From positions 54,862,013-54,926,012 of the forward strand of contig NC_079219.1 of assembly GCF_029633865.1 (NCBI RefSeq): a stretch of 64,000 nucleotides of DNA, given 5' to 3'. The DNA comes from Lampris incognitus (taxonomy: Eukaryota > Chordata > Actinopteri > Lampriformes > Lampridae). Below are positions 9,841-20,167 of this stretch, piece after piece (position 1 is the first letter of the stretch; each line of letters begins with the position of its first letter). The notes beneath the pieces were generated by a model that worked only from the letters and a program-made list of their open reading frames with translations, was not told where the DNA came from and searched no databases. The position numbers and the translations under genes were made by a program.

Positions 9841-10598
9841 GCCTCCGGTGTGGGAAGATGGCGGCGCAAATTCACGTTTGCGGCGGCCTCACCCAGTACC
9901 GTCCATGCAGTGTCTTTGTCCACGTCCGCGTCTAAGTTTGTCTTCCCTTGATGGCTGGGACAACTGGTGCTGGATCGGCTGGGAGAGCTCGGTCTGCTGC
10001 GTCCTGTGGGCCCAGGACCACGGCCCTGTCCGGAGCTGTGCCGGAAGAGGAAACACTGAGGGCGGTCTGACGGGACGCGGAAGCAGGACTGGCTAAGCTA
10101 ACTGCTAGCCCAGCTAGACCGGCAGTTCCGATAACACCGAGGGCGGTCTGGCGGCGGCCTCGCCTAGCCTGTGTTTTTAGTGTCGTCGTGTGGCGTGCGG
10201 GGAGGTGTGTCGAAGGTGTCTGGCTGGGAGAGCTACTGTTGGATCGGCTGAGGGAGCTTGGTCTGCTGTGTCCTGTGGGCCCAGGGACCATGGCCCTGAC
10301 CGGAGCTGGGCCGGAAGAGGAAACACCGAGGGCAGTCTGACAGGACGCAGAAGCGGGGCAGGCTAAGCTAACTGCTAGCCCATGCAGACTGGCGGTTCCT
10401 CCATCATCCTGGCTGGCGTTCGTTCTCCAGGACAGTGATTTTTTTGTTGTTGTTTAGTTTAGATATGTGTGTTAGTTTGGATATGTGTGTTCTTGTAGTT
10501 CTTGGATATGTGTTTTTGTCTTTGTGTTGCACTGCTGTGGGTTGGGGGAAATTACATTTTGTTTAATTTCTTGTGCGCAACTACATGAAATGTGGTGA
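9841..10598 (+). mobile_element. Repeat D, longer copy
   Basis: It shares high identity with 21026-21665. It starts with GTGTGGGAAGATGGCGGCGC, contains two tandem related units of roughly 250 bases (each with GCTGGGAGAGCT, GTGGGCCCAGG and GCTAAGCTAACTGCTAGCCC), and ends in GTTTGGATATGTGTG-type sequence followed by GGGGGAAATTACATTTTGTT. No coding frame was found. It looks like a LINE-type 5' region fused to a retroelement tail; the class is uncertain. Confidence 0.6.
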
Positions 10599-11385
10599 TG
10601 TTTGCAAACCTAAAACCAACACGTCTTATTGTGGCTTGTCGCACAGTGAGTAGTGTGTGTGTGTGTGTGTGGGCATAGGAGGGTGGCCATGTTGTCTGTC
10701 AGACGGCCTAATGAAGACAGAAAACAGCGACCCTTGGATGACCCTTCACTTTAAGCCACGCCCACCTTGGCACTCATCTCGCCGCGCTCGCCTCTTCCTC
10801 CTCGTCTCATGTCATCTCGGAGCCAACTGGACACCGTCCAGTCATGACCAACTGGCGCCATTAGCACAAGCAGATTCCAATTGTGACGCCGAAGGGGCGA
10901 CCGGTTTTGCTGCGCGGCAAAGGCGGTCAGCTGTTTCATTAACGGGGAAGGTTATTACCATAGTCCCTCTAATATTCTGTAAATCTGTATTATTTTGCAT
11001 CGCTCTCATACACGTGTCGCGTTAGCCCCCCCTGAAATGATGAATAGAGTGCGGCGTGCAGCAAAGGGCGTTGAAATATACGTTATTTTGGCTGCTAGTT
11101 TTCTTTTTAAGGCGACAAACGTCCTCTCAGATTCTCTTCCGACGAAGTAGACAATGTTCAAGAGGCGTTTTTCAGTCGAGTGACGCCCCAAAGCAGCAGC
11201 TCGTAGCAACTATTATATTGTAATTTTGTATATATACCTGCAGACGATGCTTTTCGTTTCACTTTTCTTCATGGATATTAATATAGTAGTGCTGCTTATT
11301 TTTGTTGTTGTTCATTTAATTAATTTACAGCAAAGACCTTGAGAGAAGGTGCAAAGGAAGGGGTTTTTCTCTCTCGCTCTCCCAC
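10599..11385. other. Intron 6, no recognised gene
   Basis: A short (TG)n run at 10653-10672; otherwise nothing recognised. Confidence 0.4.
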
Positions 11386-11409
11386 ACACACACACACACA
11401 CACACACAA
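11385..11409. repeat. (CA)n microsatellite
   Basis: About 12 CA units. Confidence 0.95.
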
Positions 11410-11719
11410 CTTATTTTCATCCTTACTTCCACTACAATCGGGCACTGAGCACCTCCAGTGGAGCATTACTGGTGCCTTGCTGAAGAGCATCTTGATGTCC
11501 ATGATTTCTAAGGTGGTAAGAGAATTCAAACCAGCAACAGTGATGCCACAAGTCATTCCTTCTGCTTTCATGGCCTTGTTACAGCATGTGGCCCCTCAGT
11601 TGAGTCAGTAGGTAGATTATAGAGGATATACAGAAGATAGGTCTGTCTGGACTACCGGGACCGAAGCCGCCTGTGGCAGGGACCAGTGTTCTAGATGTCA
11701 AGAGAGGTGAGCTGGATGC

Positions 11720-11835
11720 TTGTAAGTGTAAAGCAGGCAGTAAGTGTAAAGCAGGCAGTAAGTGTAAAGCAGGCACTAAGTGTAAAGCAGGCAGTAAGTG
11801 TAAAGCAGGCAGTAGGTGTAAAGCAGGCAGTAAGG
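11720..11835. repeat. 18-bp tandem repeat, six to seven units
   Basis: Unit AGTGTAAAGCAGGCAGTA, with single-base variants (CACTA, TAGGTG), ending about 40 bases from dgat1 exon 6. It happens to read CKAGSK in one frame; there is no other sign of coding. Confidence 0.93.
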
Positions 11836-11872
11836 CTACTGAGCATTTGTTAATGGCGAGGCGGATATTTAC

Positions 11873-11978
11873 CGGGAGTTATGTAGGGGACCAGTAAGAC
11901 CACAGCAGCAGGGAAGCTGAGAATGATTGACAGGTTGATGATGTGAACCAGCAGCCCCACGCGCTCACTGAATGATCC
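11873..11978 (-). CDS. dgat1: dgat1 exon 6 (residues 161-195)
   Basis: It encodes GSFSERVGLLVHIINLSIIL followed by SFPAAVVLLVPYITP, matching the DGAT1 block GALTEQAGLLLHVANL...CFPAAVVLLVESITP, a strongly hydrophobic membrane helix. The donor is GTAAAT. The acceptor is CTCTCCAG, preceded in the transcript by a (CT)n tract of about 95 bases. It ends in phase 1. Confidence 0.96.
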
Positions 11979-11998
11979 CTGGAGAGAGAGCGATAGCA

Positions 11999-12073
<75 letters not shown>
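11979..12073. repeat. (GA)n tract beside dgat1 exon 6 acceptor
   Basis: GA dinucleotides on the plus strand, (CT)n in the transcript, running up to the 3' splice site of exon 6. Confidence 0.93.
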
Positions 12074-12077
<4 letters not shown>

Positions 12078-12112
12078 TAAATTTACATTAAAAGCTGATA
12101 TATGATTGCAGT

Positions 12113-12344
12113 GTGGTGGTACGGTGGCACAGTGGTTAGCGCGGTCGCCTCACAGCAAGAAGGTCCTGGGTTCGAGCCCCGAGGTAGTCCAACCTTGGAG
12201 GTCATCCCGGGTCGTCCTCTGTGAGGAGTTTGTATGTTTTCCCCGTGTCTGTGTGGGTTTCCTCCGGGTGCTCTGGTTTCCTCCCACAGTCCAAAGACAT
12301 GTAGGTGAGGTGAATCGGCCATACTAAACTGTCCCTAGGTATGA

Positions 12345-12376
<32 letters not shown>

Positions 12377-12512
12377 TGGCCTGGCAGCCTGTCCAGGGTG
12401 TCTCCCCATCTACCGCCCAATGACTGCTGGGATAGGCTCCAGCATCCCCGCAACCCTGAGAACAGGATAAGCGGTTCGCATAATGGATGGATGGATGGAT
12501 GGATGGATGTGA
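12113..12512 (+). mobile_element. SINE-B, full length
   Basis: Head GGTACGGTGGCACAGTGGTT, B box GGTTCGAGCCC, body AGTCCAAAGACATGTAGGTG, TG run, GCTGGGATAGGCTCCAGCAT and a (GGAT)n tail. Confidence 0.9.
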
Positions 12513-13557
12513 TTGCAGTCCAGTGTCCACCCCCCCCCCCTTCCCCACTTTCAAATAATATCAGCCCACTGCTGCTGAAAAAAAATTAATGTTGATTAAC
12601 TTTCAATTAGTCGATTTAAAAACGGGGACTATCCATCCTGTAAAGTGGGCTTATACCGTGATCACAGAGAATACTCGTGTCTGATTGGCTGGTTCAAATT
12701 TAATCACTGGTTTAAATCCTTATGCTGACCACAAAGTGTCCATGTAACCATAGCAACAACTAGCAGAAAGCCCAGTTAACAGTCGCAGTGTCAGTTTAGC
12801 GGCTAACATTCGCTTCATAACCTTTTAGTTCTGAGTCCAAAACATTAACACAAAACAAGTGAATGCTTTTACTTTAATTCTTTACCAAGTGACCAAGTTA
12901 TAAACGGGATAACCCACTTCAATGTGGCAAAGTGGCTGAAAGTTGTAGTCAATGAAAGGTGAAGCGCTGAGCTGCAGTTCCACCATGGCCACTAGGTGGC
13001 TGGATCACAAAAACACCGACGCTTTGTAAATCAGTGAAAGAATTCTCAACTTCTACCTTCAAATACAGAGTCAGCCAATTTTTTTTCTACAGGAATTTTG
13101 AGTCTCAATCGAATTTGGAGTCTGGTACACCGTGTGAGGGCGGTTATTTAGAAAACTATTGTTCAGTTAAGAAGATATTAAGGATCAAATAAGTCACATG
13201 TTGAGGGCGTGTCTACATTGATTGACAGGTCTGTCAACCTGTCCGACACCGAGGTTTCACGCCAGCTCCACCTATAGATCATCCCTCCAATGGTCAAATA
13301 TGGCTTTTCTGGCTCCAACAACTGACAAGATTGCCGGCAAGCACAATACCAAACTTTAAGCTTCAAAATGCCCCTTCAGAAAGCAACTGGGTGACAAGTG
13401 CCACATCCATGTTTTTTTATACAGAGTAGGGTTAGAATCCTTTAACACACACCTTGACACGGATTATCCCTTACACACATAAAGGCTGGGCCAGGTTTTC
13501 TCAGAGGTGCAGTCTCACCTGGTGGGGAGGAAGCTCACTTGAGAGCATGCCTGGCCC
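12513..13557. other. Intron 5, possible decayed DNA element
   Basis: Words such as CCATGTTTTTTTATACAGAG near 13408 resemble a common fish non-autonomous DNA element, but I cannot define ends. Confidence 0.3.
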
Positions 13558-13999
13558 CCAGACAGCAAAGGATCTCTGGCCCAGATATGGCCCACATCTG
13601 CAGCTATCTTACGGCCCACATTAGGCCTTGAATGATGGCGTTGACTCAGGGTGAGTGTGGCTGCCTCAACTCAGCCACACTTGGGCCACATCTGTCCCAC
13701 ATAGTATGTGCTGTGACCCAAGTCAGGTCCGGTCCCAGATAGTATGTGCTGTAACCCAATTCAAGCCCGGTTCATAACATTTGGGCCACATCTGGTCCAC
13801 ATAGTATGTGCTGTAAACTAAGTCAAGCCCGGTTCATTACATTTGGGCCATGTCTGGCCCAGACAACACTTGCCGTAACCCATGTCAGGCCCAGTTCATG
13901 ACATTTGGGTCACGTCTGGCCCACACAACAGTTGCCAGTGCCGTAACTGAGCTGTAAGTACCAAAAGTGCCCCAGATTAGGCCCAAATGTGTCTGCTAT
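13558..13999 (+). mobile_element. GGCCCA-II element
   Basis: It begins CCAGACAGCAAAGGATCTCT and ends near GTGTCTGCTAT. Inside are repeats of ACATTTGGGCCA and TAGTATGTGCTGTAACCCAA with a roughly 60-base period. It is the same family as 61115-61463. Confidence 0.75.
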
Positions 14000-14221
14000 T
14001 AGTTTTATGCACTGCAATTGTAAACATTCAGCACTACACCCACTCCATGCCCCCCTTACCCACAATGCAACCTGTTTGTCCCAACGGGGTGATAAGGCTT
14101 TGAACAAACAGGATTTGCAGCAGTGCTCTGAATGTACCACCAGTCAGGTGTGTCCCGGAGTGTGTTCTTACCCTCCACCCATAAATCAGTTTGTCAACAC
14201 ATCTAGTAATGCTGAACTCAC

Positions 14222-14274
14222 CTTTGACAGCTGTCTTTCTGTATAGAGCGCCACCAGCAGGAATACATTGGACA
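14222..14274 (-). CDS. dgat1: dgat1 exon 5 (residues 143-160)
   Basis: It encodes SNVFLLVALYTERQLSK, the continuation of the membrane segment that starts in exon 4 (DGAT1: AANVFAVAAFQVEKRLA). The acceptor is TTCGCAG and the donor GTGAGT. The exon is 53 bases long and ends in phase 0. It is separated from exon 4 by the 16.4-kb intron 4. Confidence 0.94.
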
Positions 14275-14756
14275 CTGCGAACAACAAGAAGAGAATCACG
14301 TTAGTTCCTCTGTATCAATCCTGTTTGACACCCTATTTTGTTGAACTATGGGACGGGACCCAAACGGGAACATGGGTCCCCCTTCTGACTGGTCCCGACA
14401 AAACCATGTGAGGGGGGAAAAAAAACTATAGTCTTTAATTCTGCATGCCATAAGACATACTATCAGCAACCAACATTCTCACTATAACACCACAGAAGAA
14501 AAAACTTTTACTGAGCCTTTTGAAATTCAAAACAAGAAATTTTGAACAGTAGTTTTGTTGTGTTTATGTATTGTAGTTGGGGATATTGTCAAAAACTATT
14601 AAAACTACATCAAATAAACTAGACGGGATTTCTGCCATGCAGTCTGAAAACCAGTCAAGCGTGTCTCTAACACTACAGGAGGGTGACTAATCCCACTCCC
14701 CATCAGGATGTTGCTTCGGTGAACTGGATCTAGATCATCTCTTAAGACATCGAGTG
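14275..14756. other. Intron 4, start; no recognised feature
   Basis: AT-rich unique-looking sequence. Confidence 0.4.
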
Positions 14757-14822
14757 AGGGCGGCACGGTGGCGCAGTGGTTAGCGCAATCGCTTCACAGC
14801 AACAAGGTCCCGGGTTCGAGCT
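14757..14822 (+). mobile_element. SINE-B head only
   Basis: GGGCGGCACGGTGGCGCAGT through CCCGGGTTCGAGCT: the tRNA-like head with A and B boxes, then abrupt loss of similarity. Confidence 0.85.
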
Positions 14823-15040
14823 ACAGACACTAATACTACAGACACTGTCCCACCTGCTACAACCCAGTATTTATTATTGACAGGCTTTTAGACCTGTGGG
14901 ATGAGCTGATTAATGAAGCGGCGATGCGAGTGGCTAAAGCTGAGGTCTGTTCAGGTCTGACGTGAAGTGACGGACGAATCTGGTCGGGTCATCCCCCTGC
15001 TGGTTAGCAAGACCCTACCGACATGTGCACACGCACAGAC

Positions 15041-15160
15041 ACACACACACATACAGACACACACATACACACACACTGCAGCAGCCTATGAATGAAATGA
15101 GCCAGCGCTAACGAGGCGTATGTGCACAGCACACACTGCAGGATAGGGAGCTGAATGACA

Positions 15161-15222
<62 letters not shown>
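15041..15222. repeat. CA microsatellites
   Basis: Interrupted run 15041-15077 and a pure run at 15160-15221. Confidence 0.95.
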
Positions 15223-15238
15223 ATGTGACTGAAGGGAT

Positions 15239-15620
15239 CCATCCATCCATCCATTATCCAAACCGCTTATCCTGCTCTCAGGGTCGCGGGATGCTGGAGC
15301 CTATCCCAAAAGTCATTGGGTGGCAGGCGGGGGGGACACCCTAGACAGGCTGCTAGACCATCACAGGGCCCACACACACACACACATTCATAACTAGGGA
15401 CAATTTAGTACGGCCGATTCACCTGACCTACATGTCTTTGGACTGTGGGAAGAAACCGGAGCGACCGGAGGAAACCCACGCAGACACGGGGAGAACATGC
15501 AAACTCCACACAGAGGACGACCCGGAATGACCCCCAAGGTTGGAGTACCCCAGGGCTCGAACCCAGGACCTTCTTGCTGTGAGGCGACCGCGCTAATGAC
15601 TGCGCCACCGTCCCACCCGA
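15239..15620 (-). mobile_element. SINE-B, full length
   Basis: (ATCC)n at the left is the tail; the head with B box is near 15555-15570 and the A-box region near 15600. Confidence 0.88.
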
Positions 15621-15691
15621 CTGAAGAGATAATACCACTAACACAGGTGCTCTGGGTGACTGCTCTATTTCCTGTTCTGACATTTCGGTCA

Positions 15692-15822
15692 GGCCACATG
15701 ATGGCCTGGCGGCCTGTCCAGGGTGTCTCCCCGCCTGCCGCCTGATGACTGCTGGGATAGGCTCCAGCATCCCCGCGACCCCGAGAACAGGATAAGCGGT
15801 TCGGATAATGGATGGATGGATG
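15692..15822 (+). mobile_element. 5'-truncated SINE-B with target-site duplication
   Basis: Only the 3' part (GATGGCCTGGCGGCCTGTCC to GGATGGATGG) is present. It is flanked by the 13-base direct repeat GACATTTCGGTCA at 15679-15691 and 15823-15835. Confidence 0.9.
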
Positions 15823-15835
15823 GACATTTCGGTCA

Positions 15836-16388
15836 CTGATAATTGAGGTTGTGCCCTTTGGGTCAAAGTGGCGCAAATCAACAATTAAATGGCTCAATAT
15901 AATTATCCTAAGTTTTTGATACTGAACCGTGGCTGAGTAACGTTAGGCGCTGGGACTAAACATGATTGGGAGCAAAATAGGCTAAATCATGGGTTTTTTA
16001 GTTGGGGTTTTTTCTGGACTTAAAATGTGCTAAACGAGCCTACAGGAACCACTGGTATGATACGGACTTCTGTTCATTATAATGACCTGACTGCAGTTGG
16101 GTCTCTAACGGAACATAAATGCAGTTATTTTCCACTGTTAAAACCCATGTTTGCCAATTAGCATGTCTGCTTCATCGATCATTATATCATCACTATATTA
16201 TATATATCATCACTGACATGTCATGTGTCCAGACTGAGAAGATGTTTAAAAAGTGAGACTGAGTGACTGTGAGACTATCTTACCATCAGGCCTCCAGTAA
16301 AGCCCAACAAAGTACATTCGAAGTCTGCACGTGTATCCTGCTCTTGTACTGTGATTTCTCTAAGTACTTTTATAAGTACTTTTACTTT
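15836..16388. other. Intron 4, no recognised feature
   Basis: Unique-looking sequence up to the Penelope target site. Confidence 0.4.
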
Positions 16389-16583
16389 CCACTTGTTTGT
16401 TGTCTGTGAATGTTCTCATTCATCCAGGTCGTCATGGTTTTCCAAAGGAGTTGAATCAAGTGCAACTGGACTTGGTATATATCCGTGAAGACGTCCGGCT
16501 GCGCCCGTCGCCATCGGAGCTATTGATTTGCATTTGTTTAGCCGCAACGGTCGTTGGGGGTGTTAGTTTCGACTTCATTGTTC

Positions 16584-18281
16584 AGTGGTCATGAGAGTGG
16601 TTGGAGCCGTTAGTGAACGACTGTTGTTCTTGGAGGCTAGGCTTCTTGAGTCTCCTGGGTAGAGATGAAAGGACGACATTGTAAGTGGGAGATAGGTGGT
16701 GTCGCAGACCTCCTCCTCTGTTGAGGGATGGTTTTTCCAGTTTCGCATAGATGGCTTCCTTCACCCCTCTTTCAAACCATCTATCTTCTCTGTCCAAAAT
16801 GTGTACGTTGCTGTCCTGGAAGGAGTGTGTCTGCTCCTTTAGGTGTAGATAGACTGCTGAGTCTTGTCCTGAGGAGTTTGGCCTTCTGTGTTGGGCCATC
16901 CGTTTGTGTAGCGGTTGTTTGGTTTCTCCTATGTATAGGTCAGTGCAGTCCTCATTGCATTGTACAGCATACACCAGATTGCTTTTCCGGGTGTGTGGTA
17001 CACGGTCTTCGGGATGAACCAGTCTTTGTCGGAGTGTGTTTTGCTGGGTTTGAAGTATACCGGGATGCGGTGTTTGTTGAAAATTCTCCTGAGTTTCTCG
17101 GAGACCCCAGAAACATACGGGCTGACTGTGCTCTTCCTTCTGTTCCTCTCCTCCTCATTGCTCACCTGGTTGGTCTTTTTGGAACGTGTTGCAGTTTTCA
17201 CAAAGGTCCAACTGGGGTAGCCGCAGGTTTTTAAAGCTCCCCTCAGGTGTTTGTGTTCTTCCCGTTGGGCCTGAGTGCTGCTGGGCACATTGTCAGCTCT
17301 GTGTTGCAAAGTTCTGATGACGCTCAGTTTGTGTTCCAGCGGGTGGTGTGAGTCGAAAAGTAGATATTGGTCTGTGTGTGTAGGTTTCCTGTAAACCCCA
17401 ATGTGGAGGCTCCTGTCTTCCCCAATGTGGACGTCACAGTCCAAGAAGGGCAAACTGTTGTTCTTTACGTCTTCCCTTGTGAACTTAATGTTCTTGTCCA
17501 CTGAGTTGATGTGTTTGGTAAATGCTTGCACCACTTGTGTTTGGATTTTGACCCATGTGTCATCCACATATCTGAACCAGTGGCTCGGAGGTGTTCCTCT
17601 GAAGGACTTCAGGGCCCTGTGTTCTACCTCTTCCATCTATAAGTTGGCCACAATGGGAGATACCGGTGAGCCCATTGCACAGCCATGTTTCTGTCTGTAA
17701 AGCTGGCTCCTGAATTGGAAATATGTAGTGTTCAGGCAAAGGTCCAGTAGTTGGCAAATCTGGTCTGGGCTGAGGTTGGTCCTATCGTGGAGGGTGTCGT
17801 CCCGTAGCAAACGTTGCCTCACAGTTTCCAAAGCCTCCATGGTTGGGATGCAGGTGAATAACGAGGTCACGTCATAGGATACCATGGTTTCATTCGGTTC
17901 CAGTTTTACGCCTTGGACCTTGTCCACGAAGTCAATGGAGTTTTGGATATGGTGAGGTGTTTTGCCCACTAAAGGGGTCAAGATGTTGGCTATATGTTTG
18001 GCAATGTTGTACGTGACCGAGTTTATGCTGCTGACGATGGGCCTGAGGGGGATTCCATCTTTATGGATCTTAGGGAGTCCATATATGCATGGAATGTTAT
18101 CTTGTGGGTAGAGACGGTGGTATTGTATCCGATCAATGGTTCCTCTTTTCTGTAGTTTCTGTAGGTACTCTATTATTCTCCTCTTGTAACCACTAGTAGG
18201 ATCGCGTCTCAGAGGTTCATAGGTGTCGGTGTCGTTGAGTACGGTTATCCGGTTATACGGTTGCACGGTTATCCTCAACAC
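16584..18281 (-). pseudogene. Penelope-like RT/GIY-YIG pseudogene, left arm
   Basis: Read on the minus strand. RT core motifs are GLPKIHKDGIPLRPIVS near 18080, VSYDVTSLFTCIP near 17875 and GCAMGSPVSPIVANL near 17660; the catalytic block FRYVDDTW is near 17570. The GIY-YIG nuclease signature (VQCNEDCTDLYIGETKQPLH) is near 16940. The reading frame is broken by a TAG at 17639-17637 right after SPIVANL and by a frameshift near 16980 between the connector and the nuclease domain. The 5' end is truncated. This arm keeps the full RT palm but lacks about 270 bases of the 3' non-coding region that the right arm has, including the hammerhead-like core. Confidence 0.9.
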
Positions 18282-18282
18282 A

Positions 18283-19512
18283 ACAGACTACCACGCCAAG
18301 ATCACGTCATTACTCAACGACACCGACACCTATGAACCTCTGAGACGCGATCCTACTAGTGGTTACAAGAGGAGAATAATAGAGTAGAGCCAGCTTTACA
18401 GACAGAAACATGGCTGTGCAATGGGCTCACCGGTATCTCCCATTGTGGCCAACTTATAGATGGAAGAGGTAGAACACAGGGCCCTGAAGTCCTTCAGAGG
18501 AACACCTCCGAGCCACTGGTTCAGATATGTGGATGACACATGGGTCAAAATCCAAACACAAGTGGTGCAAGCATTTACCAAACACATCAACTCAGTGGAC
18601 AAGAACATTAAGTTCACAAGGGAAGACGTAAAGAACAACAGTTTGCCCTTCTTGGACTGTGACGTCCATATTGGGGAAGACAGGAGCCTCCACATTGGGG
18701 TTTACAGGAAACCTACACACACAGACCAATATCTACTTTTCGACTCACACCACCCGCTGGAACACAAACTGAGCGTCATCAGAACTTTGCAACACAGAGC
18801 TGACAATGTGCCAAGCAGCACTCAGGCTTAACGAGAAGGTCACAAACACCTGAGGGGAGCTTTAAAAACCTGCGGCTACCCCAGTTGGACCTTTGTGAAA
18901 ACTGCAACACGTTCCAAAAAGACCAACCAGGTGAGCGATGAGGAGAAAAGGAACAGAAGGAATAGCACAGTCAGCCCGTATGTTTCTGGGGTCTCCGAGA
19001 AACTCAGGAGAATTTTCAACAAACACCGCATCCCGGTATACTTCAAACCCAGCAACACACTCCGACAAAGACTGGTTCATCCCAAAGACCGTGTACCACA
19101 CACCCAGAAGAGCAATCTGGTGTATGCTGTACAATGCAATGAGGATTGCACTGACCTATACATAGGAGAAACCAAACAACCACTACACAAACGGATGGCC
19201 CAACACAGAAGGCCAAACTCCTCAGGACAAGACTCAGCAGTCTATCTACACCTAAAGGAGAAGACACACTCCTTCCAGGACAGCAACGTACACATTTTGG
19301 ACAGAGAAGATAGATGGTTTGAAAGAGGAGTGAAGGAAGCCATCTATGCAAAACTGGAAAAACCATCCCTCAACAGAGGAGGAGGTCTGCGACACCACCT
19401 ATCTCCCACTTACAATGTCGTCCTTTCATCTCTACCCAGGAGACTCAAGAAGCCTAGCCTCCAAGAACAACAGTCGGTCACTAACGGCTCCAACGACTCT
19501 CATGACCACTGA
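18283..19512 (+). pseudogene. Penelope-like RT/GIY-YIG pseudogene, right arm
   Basis: It begins with NDTDTYEPLRRDPTSGYKRR, then jumps at about 18385 straight to SQLYRQKHGCAMGSPVSPIV. About 460 bases holding the N-terminal RT motifs are therefore missing. It shares the TAG after SPIVANL (18457-18459) with the left arm, has the RT block FRYVDDTWVK near 18525, a second stop after PSSTQA (about 18829), and then an unbroken frame from 18895 to 19512. That frame carries the connector and the GIY-YIG domain (LYIGETKQPLHKRMAQH near 19155). Confidence 0.9.
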
Positions 19513-19563
19513 ACAATGAAGTCGAAATCAACACCCCCAACGACCGTTGCGGCTAAACAAATG

Positions 19564-19775
19564 CAAATCAATAGCTCCGATGGAGACAGGCGCGGCCGGA
19601 CATCGGAGCACAAGAGAGCCACTCATATCAATAGCTCCGATAACGACGGGCGCGGCCATGACATCGGTACGCAAAAGAGCCACGCATATCTATGGCTCTG
19701 TTAGCGACGGGCTTTGTTAAACATCTGATCACAAAGAGCAACGCATATCAATAGCTCTGACAGTGACTCCTAGAG
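19564..19775 (+). repeat. About 61-bp tandem repeats in Penelope 3' region
   Basis: ATCAATAGCTCCGAT-type starts recur near 19567, 19628, 19688 and 19749, each followed by a GACGGGCGCGGCC-like block and a CACAAGAGAGCCAC-like block; the later units are more decayed. Confidence 0.75.
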
Positions 19776-19838
19776 GATAAATTCTGAGTCTCATCACCAG
19801 CCAGTCAGACTAGCTTGGTCTAGTCAGAAAGGCACGAA

Positions 19839-19869
19839 CTGAGGAAGCCTCTTGGATGAGAGGCGAAAC
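19839..19869 (+). ncRNA. Hammerhead-ribozyme-like core in Penelope end
   Basis: CTGAGGA (the CUGANGA core) is followed by a perfect hairpin GCCTCT...AGAGGC with a six-base loop, and then GAAAC. This is the order and spacing of a hammerhead core around stem II. Penelope-like elements are known to carry such ribozymes in their terminal repeats. Stems I and III and the cleavage site are not clear by eye, so activity is unproven. Confidence 0.55.
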
Positions 19870-20167
19870 ATCTTCATGGATATATACCAGTCCAGTTGCA
19901 CTTGATTCAACTCCTTTGGATAACCACTTGTTTGTTGTAGTTACTTTTCATATATGACAAATAAACTTGAAACTTAATGCATTTAGCCATACACCCAACT
20001 ATTTGCATCTCCATTTCATGTAAATGGTTCAAAATGATCTAGTCACTCGACCTCACAATATTCACAGATTCGATGTATCAAATTAATTAATTAAAATTAA
20101 CAAATTAATTTAATCAATCAATTAGCTGATTAAATTGACTGATTGTTACTTTATTGTAATCGAAGTA

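Larger units (their letters stand above)
16404..19923. mobile_element. Penelope-like retroelement in inverted (foldback) arrangement
   Basis: Two partial copies of one Penelope-like element (reverse transcriptase plus GIY-YIG endonuclease) lie head to head. The left arm is on the minus strand, 16404 to about 18282; the right arm is on the plus strand, about 18283 to 19923. Both outer ends carry the same sequence (CCAAAGGAGTTGAATCAAGT read from the left). The whole 3.5 kb is bounded by the 15-base direct repeat CCACTTGTTTGTTGT at 16389-16403 and 19924-19938. One duplication around both arms points to a single integration. Inverted or tandem partial copies are typical of this retroelement group. 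Confidence 0.9.

Noticed and set aside
11673..11897. 74-codon frame with CKAGSK repeats
   Set aside because: It arises from the 18-bp tandem repeat and overlaps dgat1 exon 6 on the other strand.
16397..19512. Host gene encoding a GIY-YIG nuclease
   Set aside because: The nuclease domain follows a Penelope-type reverse transcriptase in two inverted copies with target duplication; it is a retroelement.
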